Shown: positions 1 to 7,485, counted from the first letter of the stretch. The stretch: DNA of 9,557 nucleotides from Lachnospiraceae bacterium (GCA_017613225.1 JAGAEH010000103.1:1-9557), one strand, 5' to 3'. Notes: a model not told the origin generated them from the letters alone. Translations and numbers: made by a program.

Positions 1-269
1 AGCGGGTGTCCATCGCCCGGGCCATCGTGAAGCGGCCCAAGCTCATATTGGCGGACGAGCCCACGGCGGCCCTGGACTATGCCACCAGCATCGAAGTGCT
101 GCGGGTGATCCAGGATATCATCAAAAACAACGGCACCACGGTGCTGATGGTCACGCATAACCCGGAGATCGCCAAGATGGCGGACCGGGTGGTGAAGGTG
201 CGGAGCGGAAGGATCGCTTCGGTCAAGAGGAACAGGCATCCCCTGCAGGCGGAAGAACTGGTGTGGTGA
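1..269 (+). CDS. ABC exporter ATP-binding protein, C-terminal part (5' end cut by window)
   Basis: Only the last ~89 codons are present; the first complete codon is at 3 and the gene must begin outside the window. The visible protein starts just after where the ABC signature would lie (R-V-S-I-A-R-A), then shows Walker B (LILADEPT), a D-loop reading AALD rather than the common SALD/GALD, and the H-loop (VTHN). It ends with the usual MVTHNPEIAKMADRVVKVRSG block, typical of the MacB/LolD-type subfamily, whose ATPases drive FtsX-fold permeases at the inner face of the membrane. Walker A and the signature itself are not visible. The stop at 267-269 is 6 nt before the permease ATG, so the two form one transport operon and are probably translationally coupled. 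The position 6 GTG is an internal codon, not a start. The cargo cannot be told from this fragment. Confidence 0.95.
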   Translation, partial: RVSIARAIVKRPKLILADEPTAALDYATSIEVLRVIQDIIKNNGTTVLMVTHNPEIAKMADRVVKVRSGRIASVKRNRHPLQAEELVW

Positions 270-275
270 CGGAAC

Positions 276-3200
276 ATGAAGAAGACGCAGCGCACGGATG
301 CCTTCCGCAACATTAAAAAGCAGAAGGTATCCTACCTATCCATCATCCTGATCGCGCTTTTGGGCGTCACGGCGTTTCTGGGGATCGACTATTCCTCCGC
401 CGGCGCCAAAAAGAGCGCGTCGGAATACTATAACGAACACCGGTTCCGGGACGTCGAGGTCGCTTCTACGATGCTGCTGACCCAGGAGGACCTGGAAGTC
501 CTGCGCGGCGTGGAGGGCGTAAAGGACGCCGAGCCCGTGTGGCAGACCTCGGTCAAGGCTTCCGGCGGCGACAAATGGGCGGACGTCAGCATGATCTCCA
601 TGACGGAGCGCATCAATGTGCCGGACGTCATCGAAGGCCGGCTGCCGGAGACGGCAGAGGAGTGCGTGGCGGAACAGCGCATCTGCGAAAAACTGGGCTG
701 GTCACCGGGGGACAGGGTCCGCTTCTGTGATGCCAACGGCTGGAGCCCGGAGTATCTGAAGGGAGACACCTTTACCGTCACGGGCATTGTGAGCCATCCG
801 GATCACACCAGCCTGAACGTCCCGGAGACGCTGTATGTGATGGTGACAAAGGACGCCTTCGACCTGGAAAAACTGGATGGCTGCTCGATGCGGGCAGTGA
901 TAGAGATTGAAAAGGATGCGGACGTGAACCGGTTCGAGGAGTCCTATCAGAAGACGGTGGCCGCCGTCTATGACAGGATCGAAGCGCTGGCAAAGGAGCG
1001 CGAGGATCTGCGGACGGCAAGCGTCAAAGACCCGGTGCAGGTCGAGATCGAAGAGAACGAGAAAAAGCTGGCCGAGGCGAAAACTCAGCTGGAGGACGCC
1101 AGAAAACAGCTGGACGAAAAGAAACAGGAACTGGATGACGGCAAAAAGAAGCTGGCGGAAGAAGAGCAAAAACTGGCAGATGGCCGGATACAGCTGGCTG
1201 AGGCGGAGACGCAGCTGAAGGAAGCAAAAGCGCAGCTGGAGGAGTCCAGGGGACAACTGGACGAGGCGAAGGAACAGCTGGACGCCGGCAAGGCACAGCT
1301 GGACGGAAGCAGGGCACAGCTGGACGAGGCAAAAGAACAGCTGGACGCCGGCAAAAAGGAGCTGGACAGCGGCAAAAAGCAGCTGGAGGACGCGAAGAAA
1401 AAACTGGATGCCGGCGAAAAGGAACTGACCGCCGCCAAAAAACAGCTGGATTCCGCCAAAAAAGAGCTGGTCAGCGGCTATGCCAAACTGGAGACGGAAA
1501 AGGCAGCGATCCGCGCGGCGATCCGCAAGGCGGTGGAGAAGGCTTACGGCGGAAGCACCAAGGGCAAGATCGCCTGGGCGGGCAAGAAGACGCCCAACGT
1601 GAACAAGAGCAATGTCACGGCCATGGAGTTCTGGATCACGAAGACCTACAAGGTAGACCTGAAAAAGAGCATGAAGCAGGCCGTTAAGGACTTCGTCTAC
1701 TCCGACGCCCTGCCGGACAGCGCGTTAAAGCAGATCTATGAGCAGACCTATGGGAAGAAGCCCACGAAGGACGACCTTTCCTCGATCCGCGCCAGTCTGA
1801 CGGAGGAGATCGTAAAGGGGCTTTCCGGCTACTCGAAGCAGTATTCCAAACTGCAGTCCGCCTGCGCCAAATGGGACAAGGGCCACAAGGAGTATCTGAA
1901 GGGGCGCTCCGCTTACAACAAGGAACTGAAGACCTTCAACAGCAAGAAGGCGGAATATGAGTCTGCCGCGGCAGCATACAAGAAGGCCGAGCAGAAGTAT
2001 CAGAGCAGCCTGGCCGAATATGAGGCCGGCGAGGAGACCTACGCGAAGGGTGAACAGGAATACCTGGCCAGACTTTCGGAATATGAGGCTGCCGAGGCGG
2101 CCTACGCCGAGGGCGGGCAGAAGTACCAAAGCGGCCTGGCGGAGTACGAAAAAGAGAAACAAAAGGCCGAAGAAGGCGCCCTTCAGATCGAAGAGGCCAA
2201 AAAGACGCTGGAAGAAGGCGCGAAAGCCCTGAAGGAGGGCGAAGAGCAGTATGAGTCCGGTCTGCTGGACTACAATAACGGCGTGTTTGAAGTGGAGGAG
2301 GCAAAGGAGAAGCTGGCCGCCGCCGCCCCCTGCACCTGGGTGGTGATGGATCCCGAACAGAACGCCAGTTTCGTGCAGACCCGCATCGGCAGTGACAACC
2401 TGAAGAGCCTGGAGATGACCTTCTCCCTGATGTTCATCCTGGTGGGCGCGCTGGTCATCTACGCCACCATCGCTAAAATGGTGGACGAACAGCGCAGCCT
2501 GGTGGGCACCACGAAGGCCCTGGGCTTCTTTACCCGGGAGATCTTTGCCAAGTACCTGGCCTTCGGCGTCTCGGCGACGCTGATCGGGACCGGCCTGGGC
2601 ATCCTGCTGGCGCGGTTCGTGCTGGAGCCTTTCGTGCTGAAGAACTTTTCCAAATATTACACTTATGGGATGTCCCGCCCGGCCGTTTCGGGCGCCGCCA
2701 CCGGGATCGTCCTGCTGGCAGGCATCCTGCTGGCGGTGGCTGCCATCGGCTTTGCCTGCCTGCGGCTCCTGCGGGAGCCGGCGGTCCGGCTGCTGCAGGC
2801 AAAGGTGCCTGCGGGGAGAAAACAGGCCTCGTCGGAGCGCCATCTGCTGCCTCTGTACACCCGCCTGATCCTGTCCAACATCCGCTCGGACATCAAGCGC
2901 GTGATCGTGACGGTCTTCAGCATCGCCGGCTGCTGCTGCCTGGTGGTGATCGGCTTTACGATGAAGGCCTCGGTAAACGGCGCCGCGGAGAATCAGTACA
3001 CGAAGCTCGTCAATTTTGACGAGCGGGTGAAGTACAACGGCGCTTTCGACATGGACACCGAGGAACTGGTCACGAAGACCCTGGAGGACGAAGGCACGGA
3101 CTGCATGGCGGTCAGCGTCGTCTCGGCCTGTCTGCAGATGCCGGGGACCGAAGTGGTGGAACTGCAGTGCTGCGACCTGAGCCGGCTGCCGGAATACTTC

Positions 3201-3959
3201 AACCTGATGGACTGGAAGACGGGCAGCCCCATCACTCCGGAGCGGGAGGGCATCCTGGTCCAGAGAAGACTGGCGGAGATCTACGGCCTGGAGCCCGGCA
3301 GCGAGGCGGAGCTGGTGATCGGAGCCGTCAACAAAGTGAAAGTGAAGATCTCGGGGATCTTCGAAAACTACATCGGCCGCCAGGTGCTGATCGACGCGGA
3401 CTACTATAAAGAGGTCACGGGACTGTCCTGTTATCCGAATCAGTACTACGTGAAGCTGAACGGCGTGGATCCCCAGCTGCTCAATCAGAAGCTCAGCCTG
3501 ATCGCCGGCTATGAGGGCATGAGCAGCGCGGCGGAGGACAAGGAGTTCTTCGAGGCCTCCACCAGCGTGATCAACATCATCGTGGTCATCTTCATCGTCA
3601 TCGCGGCGGTGATGGCCTTCGTGGTGCTGCTGAACCTGGTCAACATCAACATCCTGTCGAAAAAGCGGGAGCTGACGATCATGCGCGTCAACGGATTTAC
3701 GGTGCGGGAGACGAAGGGCTATATCACAAAGGAGAATTTCGTCACGACGGTGCTGGGCATCCTGATCGGCATCGGGATGGGCGCGGTGATCTCCTATTGG
3801 ATCATCCGCAGCATCGAGCAGTCCTTCTTCCAGCTGGAGCGGGGCGTGAGCCCGCTGTCCTGGCTGATCGGCGCGGCGATCACGGCGGCCTTTGCCGTCC
3901 TGATCAACATCATCGCCCTGCGGAAGGTGAAGGACCTGAAGCTGACGGACGTGGCGTAA
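276..3959 (+). CDS. MacB/FtsX-family ABC transporter permease with a long two-arm coiled-coil stalk
   Basis: A 1227-residue integral membrane protein, the partner of the ATPase just upstream. Predicted order: TM1 about residues 19-40; a MacB-like extracytoplasmic core about 41-255; a first heptad arm 264-410; a tip region 411-524; a second heptad arm 525-685; TM2-TM4 about 714-736, 760-784 and 803-830; TM5 about 876-897 (with Cys886-888 in a row); a second extracytoplasmic domain about 898-1095; TM6-TM8 about 1098-1127, 1155-1177 and 1194-1215. This 1+3+1+3 pattern is a duplicated FtsX unit, as in fused lipoprotein-release or MacB-type permeases. Typical FtsX permeases are 400-850 residues; the extra length is the stalk. 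The ATG at 276 lacks a good Shine-Dalgarno sequence, so translation probably depends on coupling to the ATPase. Family members move lipids, peptides or proteins, or transmit force to envelope enzymes (as FtsX does). The substrate here is unknown. Membrane limits are read by eye. Confidence 0.93.
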   Translation: MKKTQRTDAFRNIKKQKVSYLSIILIALLGVTAFLGIDYSSAGAKKSASEYYNEHRFRDVEVASTMLLTQEDLEVLRGVEGVKDAEPVWQTSVKASGGDKWADVSMISMTERINVPDVIEGRLPETAEECVAEQRICEKLGWSPGDRVRFCDANGWSPEYLKGDTFTVTGIVSHPDHTSLNVPETLYVMVTKDAFDLEKLDGCSMRAVIEIEKDADVNRFEESYQKTVAAVYDRIEALAKEREDLRTASVKDPVQVEIEENEKKLAEAKTQLEDARKQLDEKKQELDDGKKKLAEEEQKLADGRIQLAEAETQLKEAKAQLEESRGQLDEAKEQLDAGKAQLDGSRAQLDEAKEQLDAGKKELDSGKKQLEDAKKKLDAGEKELTAAKKQLDSAKKELVSGYAKLETEKAAIRAAIRKAVEKAYGGSTKGKIAWAGKKTPNVNKSNVTAMEFWITKTYKVDLKKSMKQAVKDFVYSDALPDSALKQIYEQTYGKKPTKDDLSSIRASLTEEIVKGLSGYSKQYSKLQSACAKWDKGHKEYLKGRSAYNKELKTFNSKKAEYESAAAAYKKAEQKYQSSLAEYEAGEETYAKGEQEYLARLSEYEAAEAAYAEGGQKYQSGLAEYEKEKQKAEEGALQIEEAKKTLEEGAKALKEGEEQYESGLLDYNNGVFEVEEAKEKLAAAAPCTWVVMDPEQNASFVQTRIGSDNLKSLEMTFSLMFILVGALVIYATIAKMVDEQRSLVGTTKALGFFTREIFAKYLAFGVSATLIGTGLGILLARFVLEPFVLKNFSKYYTYGMSRPAVSGAATGIVLLAGILLAVAAIGFACLRLLREPAVRLLQAKVPAGRKQASSERHLLPLYTRLILSNIRSDIKRVIVTVFSIAGCCCLVVIGFTMKASVNGAAENQYTKLVNFDERVKYNGAFDMDTEELVTKTLEDEGTDCMAVSVVSACLQMPGTEVVELQCCDLSRLPEYFNLMDWKTGSPITPEREGILVQRRLAEIYGLEPGSEAELVIGAVNKVKVKISGIFENYIGRQVLIDADYYKEVTGLSCYPNQYYVKLNGVDPQLLNQKLSLIAGYEGMSSAAEDKEFFEASTSVINIIVVIFIVIAAVMAFVVLLNLVNINILSKKRELTIMRVNGFTVRETKGYITKENFVTTVLGILIGIGMGAVISYWIIRSIEQSFFQLERGVSPLSWLIGAAITAAFAVLINIIALRKVKDLKLTDVA
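1065..1505 (+). repeat. 21-bp-register repeat encoding 21 heptads (first stalk arm)
   Basis: Twenty-one consecutive heptads run in one uninterrupted 21-bp register within the permease gene (residues 264-410). Every heptad has Leu at its second position, and the residue three further on is mostly Ala, Gly or Ser (for example QLDEAKE, QLDAGKA, ELDSGKK). DNA copies beginning CAGCTGGA fall at 1233, 1275, 1296, 1317, 1338 and 1380, with close variants between them, so similarity is visible at nucleotide level and not only in protein. A core alternating Leu with a small residue is that of tightly packed 'Alacoil' pairs. Confidence 0.9.
1848..2330 (+). repeat. Protein-level heptad repeat, 23 heptads (second, tyrosine-rich stalk arm)
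   Basis: Residues 525-685 of the permease form 23 heptads in one register. The position occupied by Leu in the first arm is here mainly aromatic: L, W, Y, Y, F, then mostly Tyr, ending in I, L, L, Y, Y, V, L. The residue three further on is again mostly Ala, Gly or Ser. One heptad has Ala at the large position (KAEEGAL). The DNA is much less repetitive than in the first arm. The nearly equal length of the arms (147 and 161 residues) suggests they fold back on each other as an antiparallel hairpin; that is inference. Confidence 0.75.
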
Positions 3960-3989
3960 ACATAGAAATCTCATTCAGGAGGAAACGAT

Positions 3990-5375
3990 ATGCTGCAAGA
4001 CATTTTATCCGGCAGTACCGCGCTGTTTGCCGACGGCGTGCAGACGGTGCTGCGCGGTCATGAGAACAGGCAGCGCCGGGTGGTGCTGCTGAACGGCAAT
4101 CTGGTGGGCAACGTGCGCGGCGAGAGCCGCGGCATCTCTGCCCGCGTCACGAAGAACGGCTATCACGGTTTTTCTTCGGTGGCCTCTTATACCGAAGAGG
4201 ACGCGAAGGCCGTGATCAGAGCCGCCACGGAGAACGCGCTGTTTCTGGACGGCCGCGCCAAGGTGAAGCGCCCGGGTTATCCGGCTCTGGCGGGAGGCGC
4301 CATCGAGCCGAAGGTCCCGGTCATCGACACGGAGCAGAAGCTGATCATCGAAGCGGTGAAGACGGTGGACGCCTATGTGGAGAAGTCCTGCCCCAAACTG
4401 ATCAGCCGCACCGTGGTCTACACGGAGGATTCCCAGGATAAGATCATCTACAGTTCCGACGCGGCCAGCGGCCACGTGACCTATCCCCGCTGCTATATTT
4501 ACGTGTTCATGAGCGCCATGGCCCACACCGGCGCGCCGGTGGAACTGTTTGAGGCCTTTGGCGGCCTGGGCAGCTTCGCGGACAACTTCGGGGACCTTGC
4601 CTCCATCTATCCGAAGATCGACCGGCTGTACGGACAGGTGATGGACAAGACCGAAGGCGTCTACGCCGAGGCCGGAAACAAGCTGGTGATCCTGGGCGGA
4701 ATGATGGGCGGCATGCTGGCCCATGAGGCCGTGGGCCACACCACCGAGGCCGATCTGGTGATCGGCGGCAGCGTGGCAGGCCCCTGCCTGAACAAGCGGG
4801 TGGGCAGCGACCTGGTGAGCCTGGTGGACTACGCCCATACCGGCCCGGACGGAAGAGTTCCGCTGCCGGTCTATTTGGACGACGAAGGCGTGATCGCGAA
4901 GGACGTGCCGATCATCGAGAACGGCATCCTGACCCATTACATGAACAACCGGGAGACGGCGGAGCGCTTCGGCATGGAGCCCGCGGGCAACGCCAGGGCC
5001 TGGGAGTTCTCCGACGAGCCCCTGATCCGCATGCGCAATACCCTGATCCTGCCGGGCACCGACAAGCTGGAAGACATGATCGCCTCCATCGACGACGGCT
5101 ACTATCTGATCAATTCCAGCAACGGCCAGGCGGATCTGACCGGCGAGTTCATGTTCGGCGTGTCTTTGGGCTATGAGATCAAGAACGGCAAGCTGGGCAA
5201 GGCCCTGCTGGACACCACGGTGGCCGGAACGGCCTTCGAGATGCTGAAGACCGTGGACATGGTCTCCGACCATCTGACCTGGTCCTCCAGCGGCTTCTGC
5301 GGCAAGAAGCAGATGATGCCGGTGGGCATGGGCGGTCCGGAGATGCGCTGCCGCATCACCATCGGCGGACGCTGA
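3990..5375 (+). CDS. tldD: TldD, catalytic subunit of the TldD/TldE metallopeptidase
   Basis: A 461-residue cytoplasmic protein of the TldD/PmbA family. In E. coli TldD and TldE form a heterodimer that cuts unfolded peptides inside an enclosed chamber; known roles include microcin B17 leader removal and CcdA degradation. The zinc-site motif HExxxH is present as HEAVGH (His245, Glu246, His250), followed by TTEAD. A C-terminal Cys437 in FCGKK fits the third metal ligand of the family, near the conserved end MPVGMGGPEMR. The N-terminal half (about 1-210) carries the usual NGxxxxxR-type strand segments, and the length is close to the ~480 residues of E. coli TldD. The start is set by AGGAGG at 3977-3982, 7 nt before the ATG. 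It lies 30 nt after the permease and 14 nt before the tldE start, so tldDE is clearly one unit and may be read from the exporter transcript. The native substrate is unknown. Confidence 0.96.
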   Translation: MLQDILSGSTALFADGVQTVLRGHENRQRRVVLLNGNLVGNVRGESRGISARVTKNGYHGFSSVASYTEEDAKAVIRAATENALFLDGRAKVKRPGYPALAGGAIEPKVPVIDTEQKLIIEAVKTVDAYVEKSCPKLISRTVVYTEDSQDKIIYSSDAASGHVTYPRCYIYVFMSAMAHTGAPVELFEAFGGLGSFADNFGDLASIYPKIDRLYGQVMDKTEGVYAEAGNKLVILGGMMGGMLAHEAVGHTTEADLVIGGSVAGPCLNKRVGSDLVSLVDYAHTGPDGRVPLPVYLDDEGVIAKDVPIIENGILTHYMNNRETAERFGMEPAGNARAWEFSDEPLIRMRNTLILPGTDKLEDMIASIDDGYYLINSSNGQADLTGEFMFGVSLGYEIKNGKLGKALLDTTVAGTAFEMLKTVDMVSDHLTWSSSGFCGKKQMMPVGMGGPEMRCRITIGGR

Positions 5376-5381
5376 AGGAGG
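5376..5381 (+). promoter_or_regulatory. Ribosome binding site that fixes the tldE start
   Basis: AGGAGG directly follows the tldD stop codon (5373-5375). It is 8 nt upstream of the ATG at 5390, whereas a GTG at 5381 in the same frame overlaps it and cannot use it. The ATG at 5390 is therefore the start. The near-zero gap from tldD implies coupled, balanced synthesis of the two subunits. Confidence 0.88.
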
Positions 5382-5389
5382 TGGAACTG

Positions 5390-6688
5390 ATGAGAGACTT
5401 AAAAGAGACTGCGAACAGAATAGAAGAACTGCTGAAAGAGGCGGGGATCGGCAAGTACGCCCTGGAGGTCAAAGAGACCGAGATGCGCGAGCTGAACACG
5501 GAGCTGGAGACCTTCAGCCTGTTTCGGACGATCTTCGGCGGGACCGCGTCCGTGACCGTATTCATGGACAATAAAAAAGGCTCGGCTTCCGGCAACGATC
5601 TGTCAGACGAGGGCCTGCAGAAAGTGATCGGAGAAGCGGTGGCCTCGGCGGAGTCCGCGGAGGCGGATGAGGCCAACGACATCGCGCCGGACCAGGGCAG
5701 AAAGCAGGTCTCCGAAGGCCCGCTCACCGCGGACATGGACCGCCTGTACGACCGCATGACGGAACTCTACGACGCTGTCGGCAAAGAGTATCCGAAGGTG
5801 CGGATGATGGCGATGATCGGCAGCCATGAGGCGGAGCACGTCATCTACCGCAATTCCAACGGGACGGAGTTCGACTGCAGGGACGGCCGGTACGCGCTGA
5901 CGCTAGAGTTCTCCGCCTTTGAGGGCGACCGGGGCACCGGCCTGGCCTATACGGAGATCGCCCTGCGGGATCTGGACAGGCCCTTCATGGAGCAGTCGGA
6001 TACGCGCCGGCAGATCGCCGACGCCCAGGCTGCGCTGACCGTCGCGGAAGTGGCGGAGAAGTTTGAAGGAAAGGTCCTGTTCACGCCCCGGGCCATGGGT
6101 GAGTTCTGCTACATGCTGATGGACAATTACATGTCCGGCAGCCGTGTCCTGAGCGGCGAGAGCATGTGGCTGGACAAGATCGGCGAAAAGGTGGCCAGCG
6201 ACAGGCTGACGCTTAGGCTGCAGGCGGAGGATCCCCGCATCATCGAGACGCAGCACTATACCCTTGACGGCTTCGCGGCGGAGAACGTGCCGCTGATCGA
6301 GAACGGCGTGTTGAAGAGCCATGTGCTGAACCTCTATATCGCCAACAAGACCGGCAGGCCCGTCACGAAGAATACCGGCTGGTCTCTGGTGATCGAACCG
6401 GGGGACGTGAGCGAGGAAGAACTGCTGGCGCAGATCGACCGGGGCCTTGTGGTGGGTGGCTTCTCCGGCGGCGAGCCCGGGGCCAACGGCGAGTTCTCCG
6501 GCGTAGCGAAAAACAGTTTTTACGTGGAGAACGGGAAGATCGCCGGCGCCGTGAACGAGGTGATGATCAGCGGCAATCTGGCCGGTCTGTTCGAGAAGCT
6601 GATCGGCCTGTCCGATGAGCTGGTGACGGACGGCTCCATGGCCATGCCCGCCATGCTGACGGAGGGAGTGACAATCTCCGGCAAATGA
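5390..6688 (+). CDS. tldE: TldE (PmbA), non-catalytic partner subunit of TldD
   Basis: A 432-residue protein of the same fold as TldD, recognised by its C-terminal block: FSGGEPGANGEFSGVAKNSF from about residue 358, then VENGKIAGAVNEVMISGNLAGLF. This matches the PmbA consensus of a glycine-rich loop, 'enG.i..pv.e..isGNL'. At the place where TldD has HExxxH the sequence reads TPRAMGEFCYMLMDN (about residues 233-247), so metal ligands are missing, as in E. coli TldE. It is expected to form the other half of the closed heterodimer and help hold extended peptide substrates. The ATG at 5390 is chosen over a GTG at 5381 because of the AGGAGG at 5376-5381. The 3' end is followed by a strong hairpin at 6700-6736. 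E. coli PmbA is about 450 residues, so this is essentially full length. Confidence 0.95.
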   Translation: MRDLKETANRIEELLKEAGIGKYALEVKETEMRELNTELETFSLFRTIFGGTASVTVFMDNKKGSASGNDLSDEGLQKVIGEAVASAESAEADEANDIAPDQGRKQVSEGPLTADMDRLYDRMTELYDAVGKEYPKVRMMAMIGSHEAEHVIYRNSNGTEFDCRDGRYALTLEFSAFEGDRGTGLAYTEIALRDLDRPFMEQSDTRRQIADAQAALTVAEVAEKFEGKVLFTPRAMGEFCYMLMDNYMSGSRVLSGESMWLDKIGEKVASDRLTLRLQAEDPRIIETQHYTLDGFAAENVPLIENGVLKSHVLNLYIANKTGRPVTKNTGWSLVIEPGDVSEEELLAQIDRGLVVGGFSGGEPGANGEFSGVAKNSFYVENGKIAGAVNEVMISGNLAGLFEKLIGLSDELVTDGSMAMPAMLTEGVTISGK

Positions 6689-6699
6689 CGGAGCGGAAA

Positions 6700-6736
6700 C
6701 GCGGCGGCGGTCCGGAAAGGTTCCGGGGCTGCCGCG
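6700..6736 (+). promoter_or_regulatory. Strong GC-rich hairpin between tldE and the lipoprotein gene
   Basis: Perfect inner stem CCGGAA (6712-6717) / TTCCGG (6721-6726) with an AGG loop. An outer 9-bp stem pairs 6700-6708 with 6728-6736 (one G-T pair); the internal loop is GGT on one side and G on the other. No T-tract follows on the + strand, so it is not a classical rho-independent terminator. It begins 12 nt after the tldE stop and ends 11-26 nt before the candidate lipoprotein starts. It could protect the tldDE mRNA 3' end, attenuate read-through, or mask the downstream start region. Its presence argues against the lipoprotein starting at the ATG that overlaps the tldE stop (6685). Confidence 0.65.
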
Positions 6737-6762
6737 GGAAAGGACAGATGAGAAGCGGAAAC

Positions 6763-7416
6763 ATGAGTCAATATAAGAGATGCCTTGCGCTGCTGCTGGC
6801 GGTCCTGATGATCGCCCTGGCGGGCTGCGGCCCGCGGGAGGACCCGACGGGGGCGGAGAGTACGTCCCAGACGGGATCGGCGGCCGAGACCACGGCGCCC
6901 GTGACAGAGACGGCAAAAGAGCCGGCGACAGAAACAACGGAAGAGCCGGCAACGGAGAGCATGTCTGCCGGGGAATCTTCCGCTGAGGAGCCTTCCACGG
7001 AAGACCTGCCCGGAGTGCTGCAGCTGGAACAGTTGGAGGACTGCCTGGACTGGATCGGGAAGACCGCCAAAAAGGCGGGGATCCCCAACAAGAGGATCTT
7101 CCGTGAGGACGGGGTCCTGACAGTAAAGCTGGAGGGCAGCCTGTTCGGCAGGGCGGCGCAGGGGTCTGCGGCCCTGGAGGAAGGGGCCAAGAAGACGAAG
7201 GTCGCTCAGGTCCAGCTGACCTGCGGCGAGCTGAGCTATGAGGAGGCAAAAGCCGCGCTGACGGCGCGGTACGGCGAGCCCGTGGAAGAGAAGACGGACC
7301 GTTCCGGCCAGACGGCGCAGGGCGACGTGACCTGGGCCGTGTTCGAGAACGGGAAGAGCGAGGTCTGGCTGTCCAAGGGCAACCTGGAGGACTTTATCCG
7401 GGTCGAGGCATATTGA
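6763..7416 (+). CDS. Predicted lipoprotein of unknown function
   Basis: The protein has a clear lipoprotein signal: positive residues K5 R6, a hydrophobic stretch 8-20 and the lipobox LAGC with Cys22, so it should be lipid-anchored on the outer face of the membrane. A Thr/Glu/Ala/Ser-rich linker follows (about 23-81), with a near-duplicated PATETTEEPATES-like stretch, probably a flexible spacer through the wall. The remaining ~135 residues form a small soluble domain with two cysteines (94 and 154) that could pair. It contains the segment SYEEAKAALTARYGEP, which looks like a helix-strand pattern of a small binding domain. I do not recognise the family. Starts at 6748 and 6685 are in the same frame; 6763 gives the best signal peptide, though its ribosome site (AAGCGGAA) is weak, while AAAGGA at 6739-6744 is too close to 6748. 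Length is 217 residues from 6763. It follows tldE through a hairpin and precedes a glycosylase gene, so its neighbours do not reveal its role. Confidence 0.82.
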   Translation: MSQYKRCLALLLAVLMIALAGCGPREDPTGAESTSQTGSAAETTAPVTETAKEPATETTEEPATESMSAGESSAEEPSTEDLPGVLQLEQLEDCLDWIGKTAKKAGIPNKRIFREDGVLTVKLEGSLFGRAAQGSAALEEGAKKTKVAQVQLTCGELSYEEAKAALTARYGEPVEEKTDRSGQTAQGDVTWAVFENGKSEVWLSKGNLEDFIRVEAY

Positions 7417-7461
7417 CCCGCAGGGCAGCGGATCCGGCAAAGGACGGGGATCGTCTGCGGG
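7417..7461 (+). promoter_or_regulatory. Two-part inverted repeat after the lipoprotein gene
   Basis: CCCGCAG (7417-7423) can pair with CTGCGGG (7455-7461), and inside it GATCC (7431-7435) with GGATC (7448-7452). It starts directly after the lipoprotein stop codon and ends 13 nt before the glycosylase ribosome site. No T-tract follows, so termination is unproven; it may be an mRNA-end or processing structure. The internal loops make it much weaker than the hairpin at 6700-6736. Confidence 0.35.
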
Positions 7462-7485
7462 GATCATACCCGGAAAGGAGCGGCG

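Noticed and set aside
2931..2939. Three consecutive cysteines in TM5 as a metal or redox site
   Set aside because: They lie within a hydrophobic membrane segment, with no partner ligands visible; similar Cys-rich segments occur in related FtsX permeases as far as I recall.
1725..3974. A 749-codon open frame on the - strand opposite the permease gene
   Set aside because: It is an antisense shadow of GC-rich coding DNA: composition is dominated by His, Asp, Gln, Arg and Leu with no domain pattern, and it lies opposite a clear membrane protein.
4005..5273. A 422-codon open frame on the - strand opposite tldD
   Set aside because: Antisense shadow; tldD on the + strand has intact catalytic motifs and a strong ribosome site, while this frame has His/Gly/Val-rich sequence without recognisable motifs.
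6685..6762. An upstream lipoprotein start at the ATG overlapping the tldE stop
   Set aside because: It would put 26 extra residues, rich in Arg and Gly and encoded by a hairpin, ahead of a normal lipoprotein signal peptide; the start at 6763 (or 6748) gives a standard signal.
7413..7445. TTGACC after the lipoprotein gene as a -35 box for the glycosylase
   Set aside because: No TATAAT-like sequence lies 16-18 nt downstream (the region reads GGCAAAGGACGG), so a promoter is not supported.
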